Source of the DNA: Spirochaetota bacterium
GTDB lineage: Bacteria > Spirochaetota > UBA4802 > UBA5550
Direction: 5' to 3'
DNA length: 64,000 nucleotides
Assembly: GCA_025457915.1 (NCBI GenBank)
Contig: JALOTL010000015.1
Coordinates: 96,483 to 160,482 of the forward strand
Numbering within the stretch: the first letter of the stretch is position 1; every line of letters begins with the position of its first letter. The notes beneath the pieces were generated by a model. The model saw nothing but the letters and a program-made list of their open reading frames with translations. It was not told the origin of the DNA and made no database searches. The position numbers and the translations under genes were made by a program. Positions 34,984 through 44,926 of this stretch are shown piece after piece.

Positions 34984-35089
34984 CTATATCTCAATTTCGT
35001 ACACCCGGTACCCCTTGTACCGGTCGGCGTTGAGGTACTTGAGTGCCTCGATCATCTTCCTGTTGGACTCGACGATGAGCGTGCAGTCC
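34984..35089 (-). pseudogene. Truncated copy of the 3' end of the GNAT-like gene
   Basis: Encodes the last about 35 codons, including LIVESNRKMIEALKYLNADR and a TAG stop, with only two mismatches over 89 bp to the end of the complete gene at 38105-38193. Sequence beyond the boundary is unrelated. It has no start and cannot make a protein; it lies in the same orientation as the intact gene, on the other side of korAB. Confidence 0.9.
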
Positions 35090-35181
35090 ATCTATTATCG
35101 TAGCGCGGGCCGATGTATTTCCATTTACATAATTTTTACTGGCATCGAGAATATCTCCTCCTGGCTCCATGCAAGCCGGAG

Positions 35182-36045
35182 TTATTTTAAGTTTGCTTCA
35201 ATTATCCTCATGAGCTTGCCGGCATCGAGTTTTCTCAAATACAGGGGAGCATCGTTTTTTTTGTATGGAGCGAGATTTTCCTCAAATGTCTTGTTGTTGC
35301 TGTTTGTATAAATTACCCCCAGCGGGAGTTTCTCCATTTCGACTGATTTTTTCAGCGCCTCGCTTCTGTTCGAAGGATCATAGGCATCATCAAGATAATA
35401 CGTGTTGCTCTTGTACCAGCTGAAGTTGTTTACTCTGTTAAAAGAGACGCACGGATGAAGTATGTCGACGAGGGAGTATCCCCTGTGTGTAATAGCCTTC
35501 TTGATTATTTCCTTTGTTTTTTCAATATCCCCCGAAAATGCCCGCGCTACAAACGATGCATTCATCGCTACCGCCACGGCCACGGGATTGAAGGGCTCGA
35601 GGAATACCCCGGTTATCTGCACCGGCGTCTTGAAGCCCTTCCTGCTGGTGGGCGAAGCCTGCCCCTTCGTCAGGCCGTAGACCATGTTGTCATGGACCAG
35701 GTTCGTAATGTCCGGATTTCTTCTCAGCGCCGCCAGGAAATGGTTCCCGCCTTCGCCGTAGGTGCAGCCGTCGCCGCTTTCAACGACAACCGTCAATCCC
35801 GGGTTGCTTGCCTTTATGGCCGTTGCCGCGGGGAGCGACCTCCCGTGAAGGCCGTTGAAAAAACTCGCGTTCACATATTGCGGCGTCTTCGCGGCCTGTC
35901 CTATCCCGGACACCATCACGATACGATCCCTCGATATGTTCAGATCATCGAGGGCGCTCCTCACTGCCTTTATGATGTCATAATTGCCGCATCCCGGGCA
36001 CCATGCCATATCGGGCGGCCGTTCAAAATCGAATACTGAGCTCAT
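35182..36045 (-). CDS. korB: 2-oxoacid:ferredoxin oxidoreductase beta subunit
   Basis: 287 residues; carries thiamine diphosphate and a [4Fe-4S] cluster, decarboxylating a 2-oxoacid to acyl-CoA with ferredoxin. Visible: cluster ligands in [12 protein letters not shown], and HPCVSF; the TPP motif [15 protein letters not shown]...[18 protein letters not shown] with its Asn. Ends before the alpha gene with an 11-bp gap and starts after AAGGGG at the second ATG. Kor versus other oxoacids cannot be decided from sequence. Confidence 0.93.
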   Translation of the reverse strand: MSSVFDFERPPDMAWCPGCGNYDIIKAVRSALDDLNISRDRIVMVSGIGQAAKTPQYVNASFFNGLHGRSLPAATAIKASNPGLTVVVESGDGCTYGEGGNHFLAALRRNPDITNLVHDNMVYGLTKGQASPTSRKGFKTPVQITGVFLEPFNPVAVAVAMNASFVARAFSGDIEKTKEIIKKAITHRGYSLVDILHPCVSFNRVNNFSWYKSNTYYLDDAYDPSNRSEALKKSVEMEKLPLGVIYTNSNNKTFEENLAPYKKNDAPLYLRKLDAGKLMRIIEANLK

Positions 36046-36055
36046 TTTCATCCCC

Positions 36056-37768
36056 TTACGCGAATTTTTTAAATTCCTCGGCGAGTTCTTCGACGCTGAA
36101 CGGCATTCCGTTATATTTCAGTATCTTCCTGTCGAATTCAAATCCAGTGTGCATGCGGATAAGTGATCCGAATTGCGATGTATAATTATTTTCCACAATC
36201 GCTGTGAACCGTGCCTTCTTCAGATACTTCTCCGTATCTCCGTGCAGGGGGTAGACCTGGGAATAATGGAGGAGAGCAATGTCGCTTCTCCCGGATGCTT
36301 TTATTGCTTCGAGGATGCCGTTCAAGGTGGAGCCCCAGGACACGATCAGACACAGAAAGTCATCCGGGCCGTAGAGGTCGGGCGGTATACTGTCGGGACC
36401 CATGGATTGAAGCTTTCTCATCCGCTTGTTTACCTGGACAACGCGGACCGCGAAATCCTCAGTTATATATCCGCCCTCGTCATGCTCATCGCTGTCGAGA
36501 CACACGATGCCGTTGCCATACCCAGGGATCCCCCTCGGCGAAACGCCGCTTTCGGTCACCTGATATCTCCTGTAGCCGCTGTACGTTTCCGTGATGATGT
36601 TCTCACTCATCGAGTTGTCGATTTCCATGCCCGGGACAGTCCCATAGGAATCAAGAAAATATTGATCGGTAAGCAGTATGACCGGTACCTGGTATTTGTC
36701 CGCCATATGGAATGCCTTCCGGGTGAGATCAAATCCCTGCGAATAATTGCCCGGCGCGTATATGATCCGTGGGAATTCCCCGTGCCCGGCGTAAATGGCG
36801 AACAGGAGGTCTCCCTGTTCAGTCCTTGTCGGCATGCCGGTTGCCGGCCCGGGTCTCTGGCCTACATGAATGACCAGCGGGGATTCGATCGCCCCCGCGA
36901 GGCTCAGCCCTTCCGTCATCAGTGCAAATCCGCCTCCGGAAGTGGTAACCATCGCACGGCCGCCCGCGTACCATGACGCGATGGCCATGTTTACCGCGCT
37001 GATTTCATCCTCAGCCTGCTCGACAATGATATCGAAATCCTCTGAGTATTTCGCGAAATTGACGAGAACGTCTGTTGATGGAGACATCGGGTATGAAGAT
37101 ACGAAGTTGCAGCCTCCCGCAATTCCTCCCAGTGTGATTGTTTCAGCGCCGTTGATCAGCAGCTCCTTCATCGCATCGGGAGATGCCTCCGGGAGGTTTT
37201 TGATATTCCCTGATCGTGCAATTTCTCTGCCGGCCTCAATCCCCTTCCTGAGGGCTTCGATGTTTTTTTCAATCACATCGGCTGCGACCCGGGAAAACTG
37301 CGCCCTGATCTGGCCCTGCACACCCTCCTCGTTGATCCCGAAAAGACCGGCAAAGAGTCCCATGACGACAAGGTTGAGAAATGTTTTACCACCGATCTCT
37401 TTCGCAATTTCCGACAAAGGAATCTCGACAACCGTGTATCCACCCCCGCGGTACCGGTCATCGATAAATGCCGGGTCACCGATTATGACCGTGTCCCCGG
37501 TGATACGTTCATGGAAACGCGCCATGGCCCCGTGACCGAAAGGAACAAACACATCTATCCGGTCAAGGAATGAATCCGCCCTTTTTGATGACACTCTTAT
37601 TTCTGTTGAATTATTCCCGCCCCTGATTCGGGACATGAATTCACTGAAAGAAAAAACATGCCTTCCGGAAAATTTGAACATCTTCATCAAAAGACGGTCG
37701 AGGGTCTGAATGCCCTGTCCAGCTTCGCCCGAGAGGACGATCGATAGGTCGGTTTTTATGTTTTTCAT
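36056..37768 (-). CDS. korA: 2-oxoacid:ferredoxin oxidoreductase alpha subunit, gamma-alpha fusion
   Basis: 570 residues. The first 190 form the gamma domain ([34 protein letters not shown]), fused to the alpha domain with [33 protein letters not shown] and [21 protein letters not shown] motifs. Together with KorB this is the two-subunit form of 2-oxoglutarate or related oxidoreductase. First gene of the pair, with about 320 bp of upstream DNA. Confidence 0.93.
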   Translation of the reverse strand: MKNIKTDLSIVLSGEAGQGIQTLDRLLMKMFKFSGRHVFSFSEFMSRIRGGNNSTEIRVSSKRADSFLDRIDVFVPFGHGAMARFHERITGDTVIIGDPAFIDDRYRGGGYTVVEIPLSEIAKEIGGKTFLNLVVMGLFAGLFGINEEGVQGQIRAQFSRVAADVIEKNIEALRKGIEAGREIARSGNIKNLPEASPDAMKELLINGAETITLGGIAGGCNFVSSYPMSPSTDVLVNFAKYSEDFDIIVEQAEDEISAVNMAIASWYAGGRAMVTTSGGGFALMTEGLSLAGAIESPLVIHVGQRPGPATGMPTRTEQGDLLFAIYAGHGEFPRIIYAPGNYSQGFDLTRKAFHMADKYQVPVILLTDQYFLDSYGTVPGMEIDNSMSENIITETYSGYRRYQVTESGVSPRGIPGYGNGIVCLDSDEHDEGGYITEDFAVRVVQVNKRMRKLQSMGPDSIPPDLYGPDDFLCLIVSWGSTLNGILEAIKASGRSDIALLHYSQVYPLHGDTEKYLKKARFTAIVENNYTSQFGSLIRMHTGFEFDRKILKYNGMPFSVEELAEEFKKFA

Positions 37769-38087
37769 GTCACCTGTTTATCGAACAAGGGATAACCCGA
37801 TATGTACTTCCCGAAATTCGTCCAGCCTCAATATGCGAATACGCATGTGTCTAATTAAGGTCTATCTGAAAATCTCAATCACCGGCAGTAGAAATACAAT
37901 AAAAGCCTGAAATAATCAAGCCCGAATTATTTTTTTTCTGAGCAGCAGAGCCTATTTTTCAAAATAATTCTTCGGCGTGACATCTCCTTGTCGTGACCGA
38001 AATGCTTATCCGGGGATATGACATTATCAATCACTCATGACATCTGCAGTTGCGATTTTACTTATGGGGTTTGTGCGCCAGGTATTC
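37769..38087. other. Gap between korA and the GNAT-like gene
   Basis: No gene seen. Contains ATGCGAATACGCAT (37833-37846), a small inverted repeat that could be an operator for korAB. The right edge adjoins the 3' end of the GNAT-like gene. It presumably holds the korA promoter, but no consensus boxes are convincing. Confidence 0.45.
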
Positions 38088-39215
38088 TTATATATTCATC
38101 TCATACACCCGGTACCCCTTGTACCGGTCGGCGTTGAGGTACTTGAGTGCCCCGATCATCTTCCTGTTGGACTCGACGATGAGCGAGCAGTCCGACTGAA
38201 TGTAGCCGTTCTTGATTGCACCCTCAATGGTCTTGAGAATGAGGATCTGGTCGATGTTCTGTCCCCGGTATTCCGGCAGCACCCCCATGAGGATCGTCCT
38301 GAGGGTCCTTGTTTTTTTCAGTCTCCAGAGCATCCTTATTATCCGCCATGGGAATAGGCGGCCGTCAAGCGCGGCAAGTCCCGGGTTCGCGTCCGGTACG
38401 GACAGGATGAACCCGATGGTCTGCCCGTCCTTTTCCGCGAAAATGGCAAGCTCCGGTATGATCACCATTTTCAGTTCGTTGAAGAGCATCTCAAACTGCC
38501 GGTCGGTGAAGGGGATGTGGCCCTCGTTGCCTTCCCAGGAGAGATTGAAGATGTTCTTTATCATGTCGGCCCGCCTGGGGATTTCCCTGCGCTTCGTGGT
38601 CACGTACCTGATGTCAGACCTCTTCTCAAGCTCGCCGCATAATTGTAAAAAAGGCGCCCAGTTGAACCACTGCGTTTTCACAAGGAAGCAGAACCAGTCG
38701 GCCTTCTTTTCAAAACCGTAGGCGTCCGCGTGCTTTCCGTACCAGTCCGCGAAGTGGAACATGCCGATTACCGGCATCCTGGAGTTGTTGATGACGTCGA
38801 ACCCCACCTGGTCGTATATGGTGAAGTTCTGCGGGCCGTTCATCTTCTTTTTCCCTTTCCCCCTGAGCCATTCCCCTGCCGAGTCGAACAGGGCCTTCGA
38901 TACTTCAAGGTCGTCTATGCACTCGTAAAATCCGAAAAAACCCGTATCCCGGTCATATTTTTCCTCGTACCGGGAATAGGTATGTGCCGATATCCGGCCG
39001 GCCGCCTTCCCGTCCCTGTATGCCATGAACAGCTGCGCCTCCCCGTGTTCAAAGAAGTACCCCTGTTCCGGATCGAAAAAATGCACCTGGTCCCTGATTA
39101 CGGGCGGCACCCAGGCCCCGTCATCTTCATATAATTTCGCGGACCATGGCAATTTAATGAATTCCATCAGCTTTTTCCTGCCGGTTACTTTCTCGACGTG
39201 GATGCGTCCGCTCAT
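38088..39215 (-). CDS. GNAT-superfamily N-acetyltransferase-like protein
   Basis: 375 residues. The C-terminal half has GNAT features (AIFAEKDGQTIGFILSVPD, MGVLPEYRGQNIDQILILKTI, VESNRKMIGALKYLNADRYKGY). The N-terminal half, with WVPPVIRDQVHFFDPEQGYFFEHGEAQLFMAYRDGKAAGRI and NGPQNFTIYDQVGFDV, belongs to a family of large acetyltransferase-like proteins of unknown substrate. A GGGGGAG site precedes ATG. A truncated copy of its 3' end lies beyond korAB. Confidence 0.8.
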   Translation of the reverse strand: MSGRIHVEKVTGRKKLMEFIKLPWSAKLYEDDGAWVPPVIRDQVHFFDPEQGYFFEHGEAQLFMAYRDGKAAGRISAHTYSRYEEKYDRDTGFFGFYECIDDLEVSKALFDSAGEWLRGKGKKKMNGPQNFTIYDQVGFDVINNSRMPVIGMFHFADWYGKHADAYGFEKKADWFCFLVKTQWFNWAPFLQLCGELEKRSDIRYVTTKRREIPRRADMIKNIFNLSWEGNEGHIPFTDRQFEMLFNELKMVIIPELAIFAEKDGQTIGFILSVPDANPGLAALDGRLFPWRIIRMLWRLKKTRTLRTILMGVLPEYRGQNIDQILILKTIEGAIKNGYIQSDCSLIVESNRKMIGALKYLNADRYKGYRVYEMNI

Positions 39216-39548
39216 GTCTCCCCCCGCGGTGTGAGAACCATTTTTATTTTTTGAAGGCGTAAATTGTTTGATTTTTTCGGAGCCTGATATTTATGTATTA
39301 ATGGATTATGTCAATATCATGATTTAAAAAATTCCCGACTCTTTTGTCTTGTATATAATCCTGTTATTATTTAAGAATAAATTGTCTTGTACAAATATCC
39401 GGCAATATTCAATAATTCATAAAGGCGGTAATTCACGCTGTTTTTTGACCCGTTTTCGGACAAGACACTGGCTTTTATGTGAATTGACGGCATGCCGTTT
39501 AAGCAACGACGACTGTAACAGTAACCGGCACAGACGGTATTTAAAAAC
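39216..39548. other. Divergent intergenic region, no gene seen
   Basis: AT-rich DNA between divergent genes. A perfect TATAAT at 39354-39359 faces the PAS-GAF gene but its -35 (ATTCCC) is poor. Nothing else stands out. Confidence 0.45.
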
Positions 39549-41153
39549 ATGGATGCCCTTAAATATAACAACTCCAGGACAAGGAAAACCGCGGATAACG
39601 TGACACGGGATGACGGTTATTCATGCGTTCTCCTCGAATCCTCGAAGGACGCCGCCTACCTGATCGATATGAGCGGCAAGATCCTTGACGTGAACAGGGA
39701 GGCGCTGAACAAATTCGGGGAGCTTTCCCCCGAAATAAAAAACAGGACCGCGGCCTTTTTCATCGGCAGGAACATCGCCGACTATTATCCCCCCGGGCTG
39801 GCCGGGAAGCTGGACAACCTGAAACGCAGGATCATCAAATCAAAAAAACCCTCCAGCGTCAGGCTCAACCTGGCCAGCAGGGTATTCGACATCTCGGTGT
39901 ACCCGGTCTATGAAAACAACGTGAACCCCGTCCACATGATCGTGTTCGCGCGCGAAATCACGGAGGAGCTCGGCGCTGTCGAAAAGATTTCCGTCACCAC
40001 CAGGAACTACTGGGACCTTGTGGACCGAATGTACGAGGGATACATCGTTGTGGACCGGGAAGGCAGGATCTCGTACGTCAACCAGATCGCGGTGACGGTC
40101 ACCGGGTACGGAAAATCCGAGCTGATCGGATCAAAATTCATCAGTTATTTCACACTGGAGAACAGGGACAAAATCGAAAGCCTGTACCAGAGGATCGGCA
40201 ATTACGAGAACCTCAGGTTCAAGGCGGACATCACAACAAAAAAAAATGACATCCTAAACCTGCTGATATCCGTGAGCCCGATAATCAACGGGCAGGGATC
40301 CTATGAAGGGTTCCAGGCCATAGTCACCGACCTTACGACGATACTTAAAGTGCAGGAACGGCTGCAGTACCACGTCGAATTCGAAAAGAAGATCATCGAA
40401 ATATCATCAAGCTTCATCAACCTGCGGGGGTCGGAGCTGGACAGCGGGATCATGAACGCGCTGGACATCATAGGACGGTTCAACAGGGAAGAGGGGATTT
40501 TCCTGTATTCAATATATGATAACGGGGTCGGGGCTTACAAGACCCATCAATGGTTTGCCGACTCGGCCGGGCAGCGGACCCCGTTTTCACGTGAACTGTC
40601 CATGGACTTTTTTCCATACTATAACGAATTGATCAAAAAGAACACGGTGATACAGGTCAACGACGTCTCCTCCCTTGCCCGGGAAAATCGCCGCGAAGTC
40701 GAAATTCTTCTAAACTACGATATCCGTTCTTTTCTAATCGTGCCGATGATGGGCAGGGACAGACTGCTGGGGTTCCTTGGAATCAGCTCTCGGACGCCCA
40801 GGGAATGGGGCGAGGACGAGATCAACCTCATAAAGATGGCCCTCGGTGTCATATCCATAGCGACTGAGAGGAAGAACATACAGCGCGAGCTTATCGATGT
40901 CATGATGGAACGCCTGTCGGACCGCGAGCTCGAGCTGGTCGCGCACCTTGCCGGTGGCTGCACCTGGCCGAGGGACAAGCGCCTGATAGGCAAGAAGATG
41001 AACGTGCTGCCGGGAACGCTCGATAAATTCATGATCCGGATAAAGGAAAAAATCAGGGAGAATGAATTGAACCTTATTATAACGGCCATGCGCCAGCGGC
41101 AGACGCCACCCGGTCATTCCACGCTGACGAAAACGGAAAACGCTGAAATCTGA
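39549..41153 (+). CDS. PAS-PAS-GAF regulator with LuxR-like C-terminus
   Basis: 534 residues, soluble. PAS1 at about 25-140 (AAYLIDMSGKILDVNREALNKFGE), PAS2 at about 155-265 (GYIVVDREGRISYVNQIAVTVTGYGKSELIG), GAF at about 290-430 (SFLIVPMMGRDRLLGFLGISS). The last 70 residues read LSDRELELVAHLAGG...PGTLDKFMIRIKEKI, which follows the LuxR-type helix-turn-helix pattern (LSxREx...LAxG...TVKxHxxxIxxKL) with several changes. No kinase is present, so it is probably a one-component regulator sensing an internal signal. Stands alone. Confidence 0.78.
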   Translation: MDALKYNNSRTRKTADNVTRDDGYSCVLLESSKDAAYLIDMSGKILDVNREALNKFGELSPEIKNRTAAFFIGRNIADYYPPGLAGKLDNLKRRIIKSKKPSSVRLNLASRVFDISVYPVYENNVNPVHMIVFAREITEELGAVEKISVTTRNYWDLVDRMYEGYIVVDREGRISYVNQIAVTVTGYGKSELIGSKFISYFTLENRDKIESLYQRIGNYENLRFKADITTKKNDILNLLISVSPIINGQGSYEGFQAIVTDLTTILKVQERLQYHVEFEKKIIEISSSFINLRGSELDSGIMNALDIIGRFNREEGIFLYSIYDNGVGAYKTHQWFADSAGQRTPFSRELSMDFFPYYNELIKKNTVIQVNDVSSLARENRREVEILLNYDIRSFLIVPMMGRDRLLGFLGISSRTPREWGEDEINLIKMALGVISIATERKNIQRELIDVMMERLSDRELELVAHLAGGCTWPRDKRLIGKKMNVLPGTLDKFMIRIKEKIRENELNLIITAMRQRQTPPGHSTLTKTENAEI

Positions 41154-41177
41154 TATCACGGGTGATTTTTTACAGGT

Positions 41178-42257
41178 TCACCGGCAGGTCTTTCCTCCCC
41201 TCATTTCCACCTGCCTGAATGTTTTCTTCGCGGGCGACAACTGTTTTATTACAGGATCATCATTACCCCCGGGTCTTATTATCTGATACACTGTTTTCTT
41301 ATCCGATGACATGAAAGAACCACTGCCGGCGTCGCCGTCGAAAATTCCGACGGAATTTTTTCCTGGTTGAAAATTCAAAAATTCCATATCATCTTTTTCC
41401 TTTCCCGGGAAGCTTACCCTGTAAATTCTTTCGCAATTCTTTTTATCACGCTTGCCGCTGCAAAAACAAAAAAGCATTGTGTTTGAATCGTTCGACTGCC
41501 AGAACCTCGTTTTCTTTTTTCCGATGCCGCCGACGAGCGCCCCCAGGTCCGTTACAGGGCTTCTCCGGAAATCGATTTCCCATTCAATGGCGGGCGCGGC
41601 ATCGCTCTCAAGGGTAAAGCAGATCCTCAGCGCGTCCTGCGCCGCCTGGTTCTGTTCGTCATTGCTCGTTTTATCTCCCAGGAGCAGACGCCAGTCAGCG
41701 GCACTGTACTGTATCAAACCGGGTTTCTTTTTCGAGAAATGATAAAAGACCGCCGAATCGTTCCTCCCCGGCATCACATGAAAATATTCCCGGTCCGGTT
41801 TATCAACAGATCCGAAAATCATTTCAAATCTCTCTCCCGGCGCGGACATGCCCTCGTATGTGATGTCCCACAGGTTGACTTTTTTTAAATCGAACTTCTT
41901 CTCTCCGAGAACGAGCTTTATTTCACAGTCGTGAATGTATATTGTGCCTTTCGACGTCTTGAAATCGACGGGCGGATCCCCAATGGTTTTCTTTAAATTG
42001 AGATCGATGCCGAAGACCGGCGCGTCACCTGCCGGCCGCACCGTGCAAACATACTCGGCCTGTTCATCGACGATCAGGGAGACAGCGGGTTTTTTTTCAT
42101 TCTCCCTTATGCTGAGAAAAAGCCTGCGTCCGGATTCATTGACGGATTTGTAAATTCCAGGCGTTAAAAATTTAAAGGAAGCTCCGGAAACGGCAGAGTT
42201 GCCGTAGATGAAAAGAAAACCGGACATGATCAAAATATAAAAATATTTTTTGTTCAT
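41178..42257 (-). CDS. Secreted hypothetical protein
   Basis: 359 residues. Signal peptide MNKKYFYILIMSGFLFIYGNSAVSG with probable cleavage near residue 25. The mature protein is beta-rich without recognised domain and contains a CFCSGKRDKKNC cysteine group near residue 265. Terminus lies 24 bp from the convergent regulator gene. Periplasmic or exported; function unknown. Confidence 0.65.
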   Translation of the reverse strand: MNKKYFYILIMSGFLFIYGNSAVSGASFKFLTPGIYKSVNESGRRLFLSIRENEKKPAVSLIVDEQAEYVCTVRPAGDAPVFGIDLNLKKTIGDPPVDFKTSKGTIYIHDCEIKLVLGEKKFDLKKVNLWDITYEGMSAPGERFEMIFGSVDKPDREYFHVMPGRNDSAVFYHFSKKKPGLIQYSAADWRLLLGDKTSNDEQNQAAQDALRICFTLESDAAPAIEWEIDFRRSPVTDLGALVGGIGKKKTRFWQSNDSNTMLFCFCSGKRDKKNCERIYRVSFPGKEKDDMEFLNFQPGKNSVGIFDGDAGSGSFMSSDKKTVYQIIRPGGNDDPVIKQLSPAKKTFRQVEMRGGKTCR

Positions 42258-42442
42258 TAAGAGCCTCGATTATTTTACAGGATTTTTATAAACATGCCTG
42301 TTTAACCCGTTTTAAATCTTCCTCCAGAGTCCTGATGAAAATCCAATTGACAGAAAGGATATTCCGATGATAAAATTTGTAATTAGCGTTATACTGAAAA
42401 ACATCATATAACAACATGAATATTTATGCAAGGGGCTTAATC

Positions 42443-43180
42443 ATGAAAAAAATATTTTTACTGCTGTTTGCCTGCCTTATCTATACCGGCCTGACCGCAC
42501 TCGCAGAAGCGCAGTCTTTTAAAAATGATTCCACGGTCTACGTTTTTTCCGTATCTGGAATCAACCTGCGCGAGGAGCCGTCCACCACATCGAAAGTGCT
42601 GGAATTAGTGCCATATGGAACAAAACTTACGGTGCTTGAGACAATAAATAAACCGCAGGAAGTGGATAACTTCAAAGGCAGCTTCGCCAAGGTGACTTAC
42701 CGTGGAAAGACGGGATACCTGTTCGACGGGTTTCTCTCGTCCCTTCCCGCGCCGGATCTGAAAAAACAGGGCAACCTGGATTCCTATGCCGCGAAATACC
42801 TGGGAAAGGGCAAAAAAAAATCCGGTACTGTCACGGCATACCCGGACAATATTGTTCATGAAATCATACAGGCAGAAGGCTATTACGGCCATAAGTTATC
42901 AGTACCGGGCATCCGTTTAAGCGAGGGATTTCTCCTGCTCAGGGCGATCGCCTCATCGATGAACACAGGATTTACGGGCAAAGAGGCTTTCCCCGCGAAG
43001 AACGCGACCTGCGATGAAAAATACAAGGGCAAAAAATTCCAGGTGGAGGTAAAAATCAATAAAAACGGAAGCGCCGCCTCCTATGAAATCACCAAAACTC
43101 ATCCGGACGGGCATTTATTCATGATTTCTGTCGAGCAGTCCGGCGGTAAAGTGATAATGACAGCGGGCAGCGCCGATTGA
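42443..43180 (+). CDS. SH3-domain (SH3b) exported protein
   Basis: 245 residues. Signal peptide MKKIFLLLFACLIYTGLTALAEA. Residues 30-95 are a bacterial SH3 (VYVFSVSGINLREEPSTTSKVLELVPYGTKLTVLE...KVTYRGKTGYLFDGFL). The following 150 residues are not recognised. SH3b domains usually bind peptidoglycan or surface polymers. The ATG at 42443 has AAGGGG upstream; a longer frame does not. The stop overlaps the next gene's start (ATTGA). Confidence 0.82.
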   Translation: MKKIFLLLFACLIYTGLTALAEAQSFKNDSTVYVFSVSGINLREEPSTTSKVLELVPYGTKLTVLETINKPQEVDNFKGSFAKVTYRGKTGYLFDGFLSSLPAPDLKKQGNLDSYAAKYLGKGKKKSGTVTAYPDNIVHEIIQAEGYYGHKLSVPGIRLSEGFLLLRAIASSMNTGFTGKEAFPAKNATCDEKYKGKKFQVEVKINKNGSAASYEITKTHPDGHLFMISVEQSGGKVIMTAGSAD

Positions 43181-43569
43181 TTAAACCCTCCGGTATAGTC
43201 ATCACAAACATCGCCTACGCGCTGTGCGTTCTGTTCATCGCGTTTGCAGAAGGCATCATTAATCCCTTCATTCCCTGGAACCTCGTTCCTGTCGTTATCG
43301 GATATTTTCTTACCAGGAGGGCCATGGTTGGAACAGTCCCCGGGCAAAACGCGGCGTGGCCGGCGGCAGGATATAATGCTGCCGGTGTCGGGACCGTCAT
43401 TTTTTTCCACATGGCATGGCTGTTCGATTGGGGAGGAATGGCCACCGGTTCATCAACATCAGCGCTCATTTTTATTTTCCTTCCGGCATACGCGTTGATA
43501 GCCGGGGCTGTCGGTTTTCTTGTCGGAGCATTGTGCCGGAAAATATATATCCGGGCCGTAAAAAAATAA
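43177..43569 (+). CDS. Small membrane protein, coupled to the SH3 gene
   Basis: 130 residues with four hydrophobic segments: TNIAYALCVLFIAFAEG, LVPVVIGYFLTRRAM, GVGTVIFFHMAWLFDWGG, and ALIFIFLPAYALIAGAVGFLVGAL, ending in a basic tail. Starts at TTG overlapping the SH3 gene's TGA, a common translational coupling. Not recognised. Inner membrane. Confidence 0.6.
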   Translation: MIKPSGIVITNIAYALCVLFIAFAEGIINPFIPWNLVPVVIGYFLTRRAMVGTVPGQNAAWPAAGYNAAGVGTVIFFHMAWLFDWGGMATGSSTSALIFIFLPAYALIAGAVGFLVGALCRKIYIRAVKK

Positions 43570-43620
43570 CCAAACCTGTTCATTCAGCATCAGGCTTTCG
43601 GCATCATTCGGTTTAAGCAG

Positions 43621-43950
43621 CTACTTCTTGAATTTTTTTGCCTTTTTCAGGTCGATTGCACCGGACAGTTCCGCTTTTTCCGATTTTTTATCATAAACGC
43701 AGACATACGAGACAAAGACCCCGTCCCGTACCCCCTGGAGGACCGCGATCCCGTATGACTCGCTTCCGTATTCATCTACGGCGATCGAAGGCTTCTTCAA
43801 TTCCGGGGGGGCCAGTTTAATGCAGGCCTTTTTAACATTAATACCGAACTCCTCCCAGGCATCGGACGAGGAGGCTTTCACGATCCTGCCGGAGAATAAC
43901 CCGACTGATATCATGAAGAGCGCGACAGCAAAAACAATGGCCTTTTTCAT
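43621..43950 (-). CDS. Small exported protein
   Basis: 109 residues. Signal peptide MKKAIVFAVALFMISVGLFSGRIVKA. The rest is a compact Lys-rich beta/alpha fold with two Cys (KKACIKL and VSYVCVYD). The ATG at 43950 follows AAGGAAG; the open frame continues upstream without reason. Function unknown. Confidence 0.65.
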   Translation of the reverse strand: MKKAIVFAVALFMISVGLFSGRIVKASSSDAWEEFGINVKKACIKLAPPELKKPSIAVDEYGSESYGIAVLQGVRDGVFVSYVCVYDKKSEKAELSGAIDLKKAKKFKK

Positions 43951-44163
43951 ATGACACTTCCTTATGGTATAATCTGAAAAAATTATTCCGCCGGGGACGA
44001 CCGGCTGCCGCAACCTGAAATTCTATTGTCCGTTACAGGTTTCCGCAGGGTTAGCATACGAAAATATTTTCAAACAGTCAAGAATATTGTCATCGCCTAC
44101 CGGGGATGAAGACACCGGTGCGGATAAAGATTCATAGCTCCATTGGATGTCAGCGAAAAATCA

Positions 44164-44193
44164 TTGACCATGAAGCTTATGGCATTGTATGAT
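44164..44193 (+). promoter_or_regulatory. Promoter of the second SH3 gene
   Basis: TTGACC, 18-bp spacer, TATGAT, about 42 bp before the ATG. Confidence 0.5.
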
Positions 44194-44235
44194 TATTACC
44201 GCGGTCCGGATTAAAATTTTTGCGAGGATTATAAT

Positions 44236-44808
44236 ATGAAAAAAATAATCATTGTTCTGACGATTACCGTATTTACGATATCCGCCCTGTTCATCTACCG
44301 GAACTGTGCGTATTCACTGGATAAAAGCGTCATATCATCGGAATCAAAATGCAGCGTGATCGTATATCTCAACGATCCGGACAAGACCGGCACCAATGTG
44401 CGCGACAATCCAGGCGGAAAGATAGTGAAAAAACTCCCGCTGGAGACCGATCCCGCGAACGAGGCCGGTATATACCTCACCATCAAAAAATCTAAAAACG
44501 GATGGCTGCAGATCGAATCGGTCGAGTACGGCGAAAAAAAGGACGCGTCCTATAAAAACACCTGGGTCCACGGGAAACTCGTCGGTACGGGCACGACCAA
44601 CTACGACGAAAAACCGCTGGGGCTTTACGAGAAGGCTGATAAAAAATCAAGGGTGATCGCCCACCTGCAAGGTTCCCAGGGCGTGCCTGTTCTCGCCTGT
44701 TCAGGCAAATGGATCTACACGGAGGGCAAAGGGAAAAACAAAAAGAAAGTATCCGGATGGCTGGACCCCGACAAACAGTGTTCGAGCGCGGTTACGAACT
44801 GCAGTTAG
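44236..44808 (+). CDS. Exported SH3-like (SH3b) protein
   Basis: 190 residues. N-terminal signal anchor or signal peptide (IIIVLTITVFTISALFIY). Two SH3-like modules: residues 42-95 (VIVYLNDPDKTGTNVRDNPGG..VKKL) and 120-190 (KPLGLYEKADKKSRVIAHLQGSQGVPVLACSG). Lies 4 genes from the other SH3 gene in a cluster of small exported proteins. Function unknown. Confidence 0.72.
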   Translation: MKKIIIVLTITVFTISALFIYRNCAYSLDKSVISSESKCSVIVYLNDPDKTGTNVRDNPGGKIVKKLPLETDPANEAGIYLTIKKSKNGWLQIESVEYGEKKDASYKNTWVHGKLVGTGTTNYDEKPLGLYEKADKKSRVIAHLQGSQGVPVLACSGKWIYTEGKGKNKKKVSGWLDPDKQCSSAVTNCS

Positions 44809-44926
44809 ATTATGAGAATTAACCGGTGAGACCCGGTATGCTTTTTCAATTAACGATTTTCACTTTCCCGTTAATTTTTATTTGACCTTTGGCATATTAA
44901 AGGCATCATTGAGCGGAGGTATCGTC

